From: Flavobacteriaceae bacterium
Lineage (GTDB): Bacteria > Bacteroidota > Bacteroidia > Flavobacteriales > Flavobacteriaceae
Length of the DNA stretch: 11,047 nucleotides
Direction: 5' to 3'
Assembly: GCA_030633225.1 (NCBI GenBank)
Contig: DAOVTF010000032.1
Coordinates: 1-11,047, forward strand
The notes beneath the pieces are model-generated. The model did not search any database, was not told the DNA's origin, and saw only the letters and a list, made by a program, of their open reading frames with translations. The translations under genes and the position numbers were made by a program. This document shows positions 1-6,187 of the stretch, in pieces (position 1 is the first letter of the stretch; the number at the start of each line of letters is the position of its first letter).

Positions 1-1286
1 AGCCCATATGTTCTTTGTAATTCTTCGTTTTTTAAATCTACAATTTTAACACCATAATTAATATTGAATCTATTCATTTCAGATTTAGAAATAGGTTTTA
101 ACTCTCCGATAAAATAACTAGAAAAATCACTATTTCCATATTCAAATTTTCCAAATTGATTTTTTAATTTTAAAGGAACAACCAAATCATTTTCATCTCT
201 TAATATACTAACCTTAACAACATCTCCTGGCCTTTTAGAACCTAAAAATCCTTGCAAATCAGAAAATTGAGTGATTTTTACATTATCCATTTTTGTAATT
301 ATATCATTGGCTTGTAAACCAGCTTCCTTAGCTGCGCCATGATCTAATACTCTGGTAATCATCACTCCCTCAGTATTAGAAATTCCAAAATCAATTGCCT
401 TTTCACTATTCAACTCCTCATAATTAATTCCTAAATAAGCTCTTTGAACGTTACCAAATTCTAAAATATCTTCAATTACTTTTTTAGCAATATTGGAGGG
501 GACAGCAAAAGAATAACCTATATAAGATCCTGTTTGTGAAGATATTGCTGTATTAATTCCTATTAACTCTCCTCTTACATTTACTAGAGCTCCTCCACTA
601 TTTCCAGGATTAACAGCTGCATCGGTTTGGATAAAAGATTCTATCTTACTATTATTATTTGAAATATTAATATCTCTTGCTTTGGCACTTACAATTCCTG
701 CCGTTACGGTTGATGTTAAATTGAAAGGATTACCAACTGCCAAAACCCATTCACCAACCTGTAGATTATCAGAATCTCCTATCAATATATGAGGCAAATT
801 TTCTTGATTGATTTTTAACAGCGCTATATCCGTACTTTCATCTACTCCAACAATATCTGCATTATAAGTTTCTTTATTATTAAGTGTGATCTCCAATTTT
901 TTCGCACCTTTAATTACATGATTATTTGTAATAATATAGCCATCTGGAGATATTATTACTCCTGAGCCAGTACCAACAATTCTTTGCATACTTGGGTCTG
1001 ATGTACCATAGAAAAATTGATATAATGGATTTGAATTTGTAGGAGCTGTAGAAACATTTTTAACGTGAACTACTGCATTTACTGTTTTTTCTGCAATTAC
1101 CGTAAAATCAGTTTTTTCAGCTGCATTTGCAATTCCCGTTTTATAATTAGCGGGAATAACTGTAGATATACTATTTTCGTTTGATGCTTCAACTATATCT
1201 GATTTATCAAAAAAAACCAAATAAGTTCCTAGACTCAAAGCACCACCCAAAGCAGATACTAAAATTAAAGTCAATATTTTTTTCAT
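1..1286 (-). CDS. HtrA/DegP-family periplasmic serine protease with PDZ domain (C-terminus cut by window edge)
   Basis: Partial gene: 428 codons are visible and the 3' end runs off the left edge. It encodes an envelope serine protease/chaperone of the HtrA (Do, DegP/DegQ) family, which degrades or refolds misfolded exported proteins. Residues about 5-26 form a hydrophobic signal or anchor segment. The trypsin-like domain follows, with catalytic His123 (TNNHVI), Asp153 (STDIALL) and Ser230 in NPGNSGGAL. A first PDZ domain spans about residues 282-375 (YLGINYEEL to VPLKLKN). The sequence after about residue 390 looks like the lead-in to a second domain, cut before it can be judged. The ATG at 1286 gives the expected N-terminus (MKKILTLILVSA) and is followed directly by the signal segment. 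It is divergent from dapF across 117 bp, with a TAnnTTTG box on its own strand at 1317-1324. The catalytic triad is intact; whether it is DegP-like or DegQ-like cannot be decided. Confidence 0.96.
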   Translation of the reverse strand, partial: MKKILTLILVSALGGALSLGTYLVFFDKSDIVEASNENSISTVIPANYKTGIANAAEKTDFTVIAEKTVNAVVHVKNVSTAPTNSNPLYQFFYGTSDPSMQRIVGTGSGVIISPDGYIITNNHVIKGAKKLEITLNNKETYNADIVGVDESTDIALLKINQENLPHILIGDSDNLQVGEWVLAVGNPFNLTSTVTAGIVSAKARDINISNNNSKIESFIQTDAAVNPGNSGGALVNVRGELIGINTAISSQTGSYIGYSFAVPSNIAKKVIEDILEFGNVQRAYLGINYEELNSEKAIDFGISNTEGVMITRVLDHGAAKEAGLQANDIITKMDNVKITQFSDLQGFLGSKRPGDVVKVSILRDENDLVVPLKLKNQFGKFEYGNSDFSSYFIGELKPISKSEMNRFNINYGVKIVDLKNEELQRTYG

Positions 1287-1316
1287 AATAACTATTGTTT
1301 TAAACATGTATTCTAT

Positions 1317-1324
1317 CAAAAATA
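1317..1324 (-). promoter_or_regulatory. Putative -7 promoter element of the htrA-like gene
   Basis: Read on the minus strand this is TATTTTTG, a full match to the Bacteroidota -7 consensus TAnnTTTG. It would give a leader of roughly 25 nt before the ATG at 1286. No clear TTG -33 element lies at the expected 17-23 bp spacing; GTTAAA repeats occupy that region instead. The match is seen; the function is inferred. Confidence 0.5.
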
Positions 1325-1349
1325 ATACAATACTCACAATTTTTAACAC

Positions 1350-1367
1350 TTTAACTATTATTTAACA
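1350..1367 (+). promoter_or_regulatory. Tandem TTTAAC element upstream of dapF (shared with 4729-4746)
   Basis: TTTAACTATTATTTAACA contains two TTTAAC half-sites whose starts are 11 bp apart. It ends 24 bp before the dapF TAnnTTTG box at 1392. A third TTTAAC copy starts at 1342. The same 18-mer with two substitutions occurs at 4729-4746, ahead of the lysozyme-like gene, at nearly the same distance from a -7 box. One-turn phasing suggests a direct-repeat binding site or an upstream promoter element. Seen from the other strand, the repeats also fall in the upstream promoter region of the htrA-like gene. Confidence 0.4.
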
Positions 1368-1391
1368 GCTTTAAAATCTTGTCAGAATTCT

Positions 1392-1399
1392 TACATTTG
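1392..1399 (+). promoter_or_regulatory. Putative -7 promoter element of dapF
   Basis: TACATTTG matches TAnnTTTG fully and ends only 4 nt before the dapF GTG start at 1404. A transcript from this box would begin at or within a few bases of the start codon, so dapF would be leaderless or nearly so. There is no clear TTG at -33. Confidence 0.5.
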
Positions 1400-1403
1400 T
1401 GAT

Positions 1404-2189
1404 GTGAAAATTAATTTTTATAAATATCAAGGTACGGGTAATGATTTTATTATTATAGATAATAGAAATAATGAGTTCCCAAAAGAAAATACCAAAATGA
1501 TCCAAAAATTTTGTGATAGAAAATTTGGTATTGGAGCAGATGGTTTAATACTTTTAGAAAATTCATCTATAAGTGAATTTAAAATGGTTTATTACAACGC
1601 AAATGGAAAACCTGGTTCAATGTGCGGCAATGGAGGTAGATGTATTGTGAAATATGCAAGTTTTTTAAAAATATTTAAAACCAAAACTACTTTTGAAGCA
1701 ATGAATAAAATTTACAAAGCAACAATAAGTAATGACCTAGTAAGTTTAAATATGAATGATGTTAATATAAAAGATATCGAAGATCATGAAAATCATTTAT
1801 TTTTAAATACTGGATCACCTCATCATGTTTCTTTTGAAAAAGATCTATCAAGTATTGATATATATAATAAAGGTAGAGAAATAAGATATGGTAAACCTTA
1901 TTTTGATGAAGGCACTAATGTGAATTTTGTAGAACAAGTCAATGCAAATACTTTTAAAGTCAGAACGTATGAACGTGGTGTTGAAAATGAAACATTAAGT
2001 TGTGGTACAGGTGTTACTGCCGTAGCAATTGCAAGTCATCAATCAAATAGATCAAAAATTAACATAATCAATTTAAATACTTTAGGTGGTAATTTAGAAG
2101 TTAGTTTTTTAGTTGAAAACAATACTTATAAAAATATTATACTAAAAGGTCCTGCAACATTTGTTTTTAAAGGTGAAATTGAAATATAA
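1404..2189 (+). CDS. dapF: Diaminopimelate epimerase
   Basis: Converts LL-2,6-diaminopimelate to meso-diaminopimelate in the cytoplasm, the last step before lysine and before incorporation of mDAP into the peptidoglycan stem. It is a PLP-independent two-cysteine racemase with two mirrored halves. The first catalytic cysteine is Cys74 in MCGNGGRC and the second is Cys200 in SCGTGV. Other family signatures are the N-terminal YQGTGNDF (8-15) and YERGVENETLSCGTG (189-203). At 261 aa it is close to usual family length. The start is a GTG: the only nearby ATG (1402) is in another frame and is followed at once by TGA, and GTG yields the expected MKINFYKYQGTGNDF. It heads a run with the GNAT gene (1-nt gap), mltG and the DUF2279-like gene. 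With mltG two genes downstream, the context is cell-wall synthesis. Confidence 0.97.
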   Translation: MKINFYKYQGTGNDFIIIDNRNNEFPKENTKMIQKFCDRKFGIGADGLILLENSSISEFKMVYYNANGKPGSMCGNGGRCIVKYASFLKIFKTKTTFEAMNKIYKATISNDLVSLNMNDVNIKDIEDHENHLFLNTGSPHHVSFEKDLSSIDIYNKGREIRYGKPYFDEGTNVNFVEQVNANTFKVRTYERGVENETLSCGTGVTAVAIASHQSNRSKINIINLNTLGGNLEVSFLVENNTYKNIILKGPATFVFKGEIEI

Positions 2190-2190
2190 A

Positions 2191-2721
2191 ATGCAATTAC
2201 TTCAAAATAAAATAATAAGACTTAGAGCCTTAGAACCAGAAGATGTAGATTTTTTGTTTTCTACTGAAAATGATTTAGATTTTTGGGAAGTTAGCAGCAC
2301 GCAAACTCCATTTTCCAAAAATATTTTAAAACAATATCTAGCTAATGCACATCAAGATATTTACGAAGCTAAACAGTTAAGATTGGTCATTGTTGATGTA
2401 GAAAATGAGATCAATATTGGTTTAATTGATCTTTTTGATTATAATCCGCAACATCAAAGGGCAGGAATAGGAATTTTAATTTTAAAACAATATCAAAATA
2501 AAGGCTTTGCATTTGAGGCTTTAAAACTATTTATAAATTACGCCTTTAAAAAATTAAATTTACACCAAATCTATGCTAATATCCCTTACGATAATTTAAA
2601 AAGTATTGCACTTTTTGAAAAATTAGATTTCAATATTATTGGAACAATGAAAGATTGGATAAATAGTGATAATTTATATAAAAATGTGAATTTATATCAA
2701 TTAATTAATTCAAAAAAATGA
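2191..2721 (+). CDS. GNAT-family N-acetyltransferase (SpeG/RimJ-RimL-like)
   Basis: A single-domain acetyltransferase of 176 aa that should transfer an acetyl group from acetyl-CoA to an amine. The N-terminal strand IIRLRALEPEDVDFLF is typical of the RimJ/RimL/SpeG branch. The acetyl-CoA pyrophosphate loop is QNKGFA (102-107), preceded by GIGILILKQY, and the C-terminal NLKSIALFEKLDF (135-147) is the usual motif B region. From memory, the middle (IGLIDLFDYNPQHQRAGIGI) resembles spermidine acetyltransferase SpeG, but the substrate is not established and protein N-terminal or antibiotic targets remain possible. I chose ATG 2191, one base after the dapF stop. An in-frame TTG at 2161 would add ten atypical residues inside dapF. 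Its stop overlaps the mltG start (ATGA), so translation is probably coupled and it sits within a cell-wall operon. Confidence 0.9.
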   Translation: MQLLQNKIIRLRALEPEDVDFLFSTENDLDFWEVSSTQTPFSKNILKQYLANAHQDIYEAKQLRLVIVDVENEINIGLIDLFDYNPQHQRAGIGILILKQYQNKGFAFEALKLFINYAFKKLNLHQIYANIPYDNLKSIALFEKLDFNIIGTMKDWINSDNLYKNVNLYQLINSKK

Positions 2722-3746
2722 AAAAGAAAGTCTTAATAATTGTTGGTATAATTTTTCTAATAGGTGGGGCTATCGCTTACCGTTTTTATAATAAAATATA
2801 CCATAAAAATGTTACTGAAACAACTTATATATTTATCCCAACAAATGCGAATATTGCTAAAGTTTCTGAATTAATTAACCCTTATTTGAATAATATAAAT
2901 AGTTTTAATTGGGTTTCAGAAAAGAAGAATTATCCTAATAAAATAAGAGCAGGGAAATTTAAAATTACAGAAGCTATGAATAATGATGAATTGGTTGATC
3001 ATCTGCGTGGAGGAAAGCCTGAAACTGTTAATGTCACATTTAATAATCAAGATTCTTTTGAAAATTTGGCAGGAAGAATTTCTAATCAAATCGAAGCCGA
3101 CTCCATATCAATTTTAAAAACTTTTATAGATTCTGATTTTTTAAAAAGCAATAATTTTTCTAAGAATACCGCCTTAGCAATGTATATTCCTAACTCATAC
3201 AATTTTTATTGGAATACGTCAGCTGAGGAGTTTAGAAACAAAATGCTTAAAGAATACAAATCATTTTGGAATGTAGAAAGGTTAGAAAAAGCTAAAAAAC
3301 AAAACTTAACCCCACTTCAAGTGACAACATTAGCTTCAATTGTTCAAAAAGAAACTGCTACTATTAGTGAAAGACCTATGGTTGCAGGTCTTTACTTGAA
3401 TCGCTTAAAAGATTTTTGGCCTCTTCAAGCAGACCCTACAATTATATATGCTATCAAACAAAAATATGGTCAAGAAACTGAAATCAAAAGAGTTTTAACC
3501 AAAGATCTATCTATCGATTCACCTTATAATACATATAGTAATTTCGGTTTACCTCCAGGGCCTATTGGTATGCCAGATATTTCGTCTATCGAAGCAGTAT
3601 TAAACCCCAATGATCATAAATATTTTTATATGTGTGCCAGTGTTGAAAAACCAGGGCAGCATGAATTTGCACGGTCGCTATCCCAACACAATATCAATGC
3701 TAGAAAATATCAAAACTGGATTAATAAACAAGGGATAATTCGTTAG
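2718..3746 (+). CDS. mltG: Endolytic transglycosylase MltG (YceG-like)
   Basis: An inner-membrane endolytic murein transglycosylase that cleaves nascent glycan strands and so limits their length. Residues 1-4 are KK-rich and 5-21 form one transmembrane helix; the rest should be periplasmic. The YceG domain shows LTPLQVTTLASIVQKETA (197-214) with Glu212 as the probable catalytic acid, NRLKDFWPLQADPTIIYAI (228-246), and YNTYSNFGLPPGPIGMPDI (270-288). At 342 aa it matches the usual length of about 340. In the E. coli enzyme, as I remember it, the motif reads VEKET; here the first Glu is Gln210, which I believe is common in Bacteroidota. The ATG overlaps the GNAT stop by 4 nt, and the DUF2279-like gene starts 1 nt after the stop. 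Presence with dapF and a nearby lysozyme-like gene fits a wall-growth cluster. Confidence 0.95.
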   Translation: MKKKVLIIVGIIFLIGGAIAYRFYNKIYHKNVTETTYIFIPTNANIAKVSELINPYLNNINSFNWVSEKKNYPNKIRAGKFKITEAMNNDELVDHLRGGKPETVNVTFNNQDSFENLAGRISNQIEADSISILKTFIDSDFLKSNNFSKNTALAMYIPNSYNFYWNTSAEEFRNKMLKEYKSFWNVERLEKAKKQNLTPLQVTTLASIVQKETATISERPMVAGLYLNRLKDFWPLQADPTIIYAIKQKYGQETEIKRVLTKDLSIDSPYNTYSNFGLPPGPIGMPDISSIEAVLNPNDHKYFYMCASVEKPGQHEFARSLSQHNINARKYQNWINKQGIIR

Positions 3747-3747
3747 A

Positions 3748-4710
3748 ATGAAGTGCTTTAACCCTAAAATAAAAAACTTTATTCCATTTAATATATTATT
3801 TAAACCATCAAATAAATATTTATTAATTTTTCTTTTCTTAGTAATTAGTACTAAGGTAATTTCTCAAACAAAAACTCCTTTTTTTCAGAGGCCTGACACC
3901 TTAAATAAAAGTAGGAGAAATACTGTATTTATCACTGAAGCTATTGGAGCAAGTGTTGCTTTAATCGGGTTAAATCAATTATGGTATGCTGATTATCCAC
4001 GTTCGAGTTTTCATTTTTTAAATGACAACACTTCATGGATGCAAATGGATAAATTTGGACATTCATTTAGTTCTTATTATATAGGAAAAATGGGAATGGA
4101 TGCACTAGCATGGGCAGGGGAATCAAAGAAGAATCAATTGATTTATGGTGCAACAATCGGTTGGGCATTTGTAACCACTATCGAAATATTTGATGGATTT
4201 TCAGAAGAATGGGGATTTTCTACTGGCGATGTATTAGCTAATACCCTGGGAGCCGGATTATTAATAGGACAAGAATTATTATGGGATGAACAAAGAATTC
4301 AATTCAAGTTTTCTTTTCAAACAACCGATTATGCTAAAAATAATCCAGGTAAACTTGGTGAAAACACTATTCAACAAATAGTAAAAGATTATAATGGTCA
4401 GACTTATTGGTTTTCAATTAATTTATGGTCTTTTTTCAAAGAAAGTAAAATCCCAAAATGGTTGAATGTTGCTGTAGGGTATGGAGCAAATGGATTACCT
4501 GAAAATGGCTTTACTTCTACTATTCCGCCACAACCTATTGAATCTTACAGACAATTTTTTACTAGCATTGATGTTGACCTTACTAAAATAGACACCAAAT
4601 CACCTTTTTTGAAAACTTTTTTCAATATTTTTAATTTTATTAAAATTCCTGCGCCAACCCTTGAATATAGAGGCAATGGCGATTTTAAATTTCATGCCCT
4701 ATATTTTTAA
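3748..4710 (+). CDS. DUF2279-like envelope protein of unknown function
   Basis: A 320-aa protein I assign to the DUF2279 (YfiM-like) group by its central pattern. That pattern is DKFGH (101-105) in an amphipathic helix, then a hydrophobic helix ending EIFDGF (146-151), then GFSTGDVLANTLGAGLL (156-172). The N-terminus has a basic stretch, then a hydrophobic core (about 24-35) and VISQ, which looks like a signal peptide cleaved near residue 39. The last third changes character: alternating strands such as IQFKFSFQTTDY, TYWFSINLW and WLNVAVGYG lead to a terminal strand ending in Phe, as in many outer-membrane proteins. I infer an outer-membrane or periplasmic location; no enzymatic role is known. 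The ATG lies 1 nt after the mltG stop, so the two are almost certainly co-transcribed. The gap of 122 bp downstream ends the run. Confidence 0.82.
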   Translation: MKCFNPKIKNFIPFNILFKPSNKYLLIFLFLVISTKVISQTKTPFFQRPDTLNKSRRNTVFITEAIGASVALIGLNQLWYADYPRSSFHFLNDNTSWMQMDKFGHSFSSYYIGKMGMDALAWAGESKKNQLIYGATIGWAFVTTIEIFDGFSEEWGFSTGDVLANTLGAGLLIGQELLWDEQRIQFKFSFQTTDYAKNNPGKLGENTIQQIVKDYNGQTYWFSINLWSFFKESKIPKWLNVAVGYGANGLPENGFTSTIPPQPIESYRQFFTSIDVDLTKIDTKSPFLKTFFNIFNFIKIPAPTLEYRGNGDFKFHALYF

Positions 4711-4728
4711 ATAATTATATATCAGTGT

Positions 4729-4746
4729 TTTAACTAATTTTTAACA
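4729..4746 (+). promoter_or_regulatory. Tandem TTTAAC element upstream of the lysozyme-like gene
   Basis: TTTAACTAATTTTTAACA matches the dapF-upstream 18-mer (1350-1367) at 16 of 18 positions. The TTTAAC half-sites are again 11 bp apart, and the element ends 23 bp before the TATATTTG box at 4770. Recurrence with conserved placement suggests an activator site or UP-like element used by both promoters. Confidence 0.42.
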
Positions 4747-4769
4747 TAGCCTAGTTTATAAATAAGTTG

Positions 4770-4777
4770 TATATTTG
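4770..4777 (+). promoter_or_regulatory. Putative -7 promoter element (distal) of the lysozyme-like gene
   Basis: TATATTTG is a full match to TAnnTTTG, 55 nt before the ATG at 4833. It would give a leader of roughly 50 nt holding the unusual run ACCCCCTAACC (4806-4816). This box is at nearly the same distance from the tandem TTTAAC element as the dapF box is from its own copy, which favours it as the main promoter. Confidence 0.5.
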
Positions 4778-4784
4778 CCAAAAA

Positions 4785-4792
4785 TAGCTTTG
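4785..4792 (+). promoter_or_regulatory. Second putative -7 element (proximal) of the lysozyme-like gene
   Basis: TAGCTTTG also matches TAnnTTTG and lies 15 bp downstream of the first box. A TTG at 4767-4769 sits 15 bp upstream, shorter than the usual 17-23 bp. It may be a tandem start site or a chance match. Confidence 0.3.
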
Positions 4793-4832
4793 TATTATTT
4801 AGATTACCCCCTAACCTAATAAATACAGTATT

Positions 4833-5462
4833 ATGAAAAAGAACTATATACTTATCCCTCTTGGTGTATTTATGCTTTTTGCATTCACTAAATTGAATAA
4901 TCAAGAACTTTATGTTGGAAAAATGGTAAAATACAATTTACCAAAAGCTAACACTATTTCTACCGTTAACAAAGGCATTGTTCCTTTCGAAGTTTTTTTT
5001 ACGCCAACCATCAACAATTCATTTATTGGTTTTAAAGAAGCTGTGGCTTTTAAAGAATCTCAAGGTAAATACCATAAAGTAAATACACTAGGATATTTAG
5101 GAAAATATCAATTTGGAGTATCAACACTCAATAGATTAAAAATTTATAACACTCGAGATTTTTTAAATAATCCTGAATTACAGGAAGATGCATTTCTAGC
5201 TCTTTGCTCTTTAAATAAATGGATTTTAATAAGAGATATTAAACGAAGTGTAGGGAAAAAAATTAATGGTATTGAAATTACAGAATCAGGTATTTTGGCT
5301 GCCGCACATTTATCAGGTGCTGGAAATGTAAAAAAATACTTGAGAAGTAATGGTAAAATTATTTTTTCCGATGCTTATGGAAGTGACATACAACACTATA
5401 TGAAGAAGTTTAAAGGTTACGATACTTCATTTGTAAAGCCAATAAAAAATGCTACAATTTAA
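4833..5462 (+). CDS. Secreted lysozyme-like / lytic transglycosylase-like protein
   Basis: A 209-aa exported protein with a lysozyme-like core. Residues 1-20 (MKKNYILIPLGVFMLFAFTK) form a signal peptide or N-terminal anchor. The core starts at FIGFKEAVAFKESQGKY, where Glu75 occupies the place of the catalytic acid in goose-lysozyme and SLT-type folds. It is followed by NTLGYLGKYQFG (84-95), the usual Gly-Tyr-rich active-site loop, and by ESGILAAAHLSGAGNVKKYL (151-170), the helix ending the fold. I infer glycan-strand cleavage in the periplasm. I recall close flavobacterial relatives being named LysM peptidoglycan-binding proteins, but I see no LysM repeat here. It has its own promoter region with two TAnnTTTG boxes and a leader of about 40-50 nt. 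The next gene is convergent, with stops 8 nt apart. Activity is not proven by sequence alone. Confidence 0.85.
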   Translation: MKKNYILIPLGVFMLFAFTKLNNQELYVGKMVKYNLPKANTISTVNKGIVPFEVFFTPTINNSFIGFKEAVAFKESQGKYHKVNTLGYLGKYQFGVSTLNRLKIYNTRDFLNNPELQEDAFLALCSLNKWILIRDIKRSVGKKINGIEITESGILAAAHLSGAGNVKKYLRSNGKIIFSDAYGSDIQHYMKKFKGYDTSFVKPIKNATI

Positions 5463-5463
5463 A

Positions 5464-5490
5464 TTATTATTCAATTTTTGTGAATAATAA
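5464..5490. terminator. AT-rich hairpin between convergent genes, possible bidirectional terminator
   Basis: TTATTATTCA (5464-5473) and TGAATAATAA (5481-5490) form a perfect 10-bp inverted repeat around a 7-nt loop. It covers the last codons and stop of the RsmI-like gene and starts 2 nt after the stop of the lysozyme-like gene. The stem has only one G-C pair and neither side has a strong U-tract, so termination is a weak inference from position. Confidence 0.35.
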
Positions 5491-6187
5491 ATATACACGG
5501 ACGCTTATGTAAATTTGGGTTCTCATTTTTCCAATCATTTGTTTGAAGTGTTTTTATATATTCAGTTGATAAGGTAATATCAGCCGCTACGCACAAAAAA
5601 GTTGAAGGAGTTAGCAACTTTTTAAAATCACCAAACAGTTTTTCATTTCTATAAGGTGTTTCAATAAAAATTTGAGATTGATTGTTAGTTTTTGATAATT
5701 TTTCAAAATTTTTGATCGCTTTTTTTCTTTCCATTTTATCAATAGGAAGGTATCCATTAAAAGCAAAATTTTGTCCGTTTAAACCAGAACTCATCATTGC
5801 TAAAGTTATCGATGATGGGCCAACTAAGGGCACAACCTTTATGTTTTTTTGATGCGCCTGCAAAACAATATTAGCACCAGGATCGGCAATTGCTGGAACA
5901 CCAGCTTCTGATAATAACCCAACATGTTTCTCTTGGATACAAGGGTCTATATAAGATTTTGATTCTAATTCAGAAGTATATTTATCTAAAACAAATAATT
6001 TTAAAGAAGATTGTGATTTTCGAGGTGTTATCTTTTTGATGAATCTTCTAGCTGTTTTTTCATTCTCAACAATGAAATAATTAACATTCTCAACTATTTT
6101 CTTAACAGACATTGGTAACACCTCAAGTGGTTCATTATCTCCTAAAGTTGTAGGGATTAAGTATAAATTCCCTTTATTTAAGCTCAT
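5471..6187 (-). CDS. RsmI-like SAM-dependent methyltransferase (tetrapyrrole methylase fold)
   Basis: Member of the tetrapyrrole-methylase/RsmI family; RsmI 2'-O-methylates C1402 of 16S rRNA using S-adenosylmethionine. The SAM-site motifs are GLLSEAGVPAIADPGA (90-105), VPLVGPSSITLAMMSSGL (119-136) and IFIETPYRNEKL (173-184). At 238 aa it is shorter than E. coli RsmI (about 286) and lacks its C-terminal extension. The N-terminus (NKGNLYLIPTTLGD) also departs from the usual LYVVATPIGN. Bacteroidota commonly carry such a short form besides a full RsmI, so I do not give it the rsmI symbol; rRNA is the likely but unproven substrate. Its ATG overlaps the phosphatase stop by 4 nt (ATGA), so it is probably translationally coupled as third gene of the dnaA operon. 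The end is convergent with the lysozyme-like gene. Confidence 0.88.
   Translation of the reverse strand: MSLNKGNLYLIPTTLGDNEPLEVLPMSVKKIVENVNYFIVENEKTARRFIKKITPRKSQSSLKLFVLDKYTSELESKSYIDPCIQEKHVGLLSEAGVPAIADPGANIVLQAHQKNIKVVPLVGPSSITLAMMSSGLNGQNFAFNGYLPIDKMERKKAIKNFEKLSKTNNQSQIFIETPYRNEKLFGDFKKLLTPSTFLCVAADITLSTEYIKTLQTNDWKNENPNLHKRPCIFIIHKN

Noticed and set aside
2161..2190. Upstream TTG extension of the GNAT gene
   Set aside because: It would add ten residues read from the end of dapF. ATG 2191 is one base after the dapF stop and gives the family-typical N-terminus.
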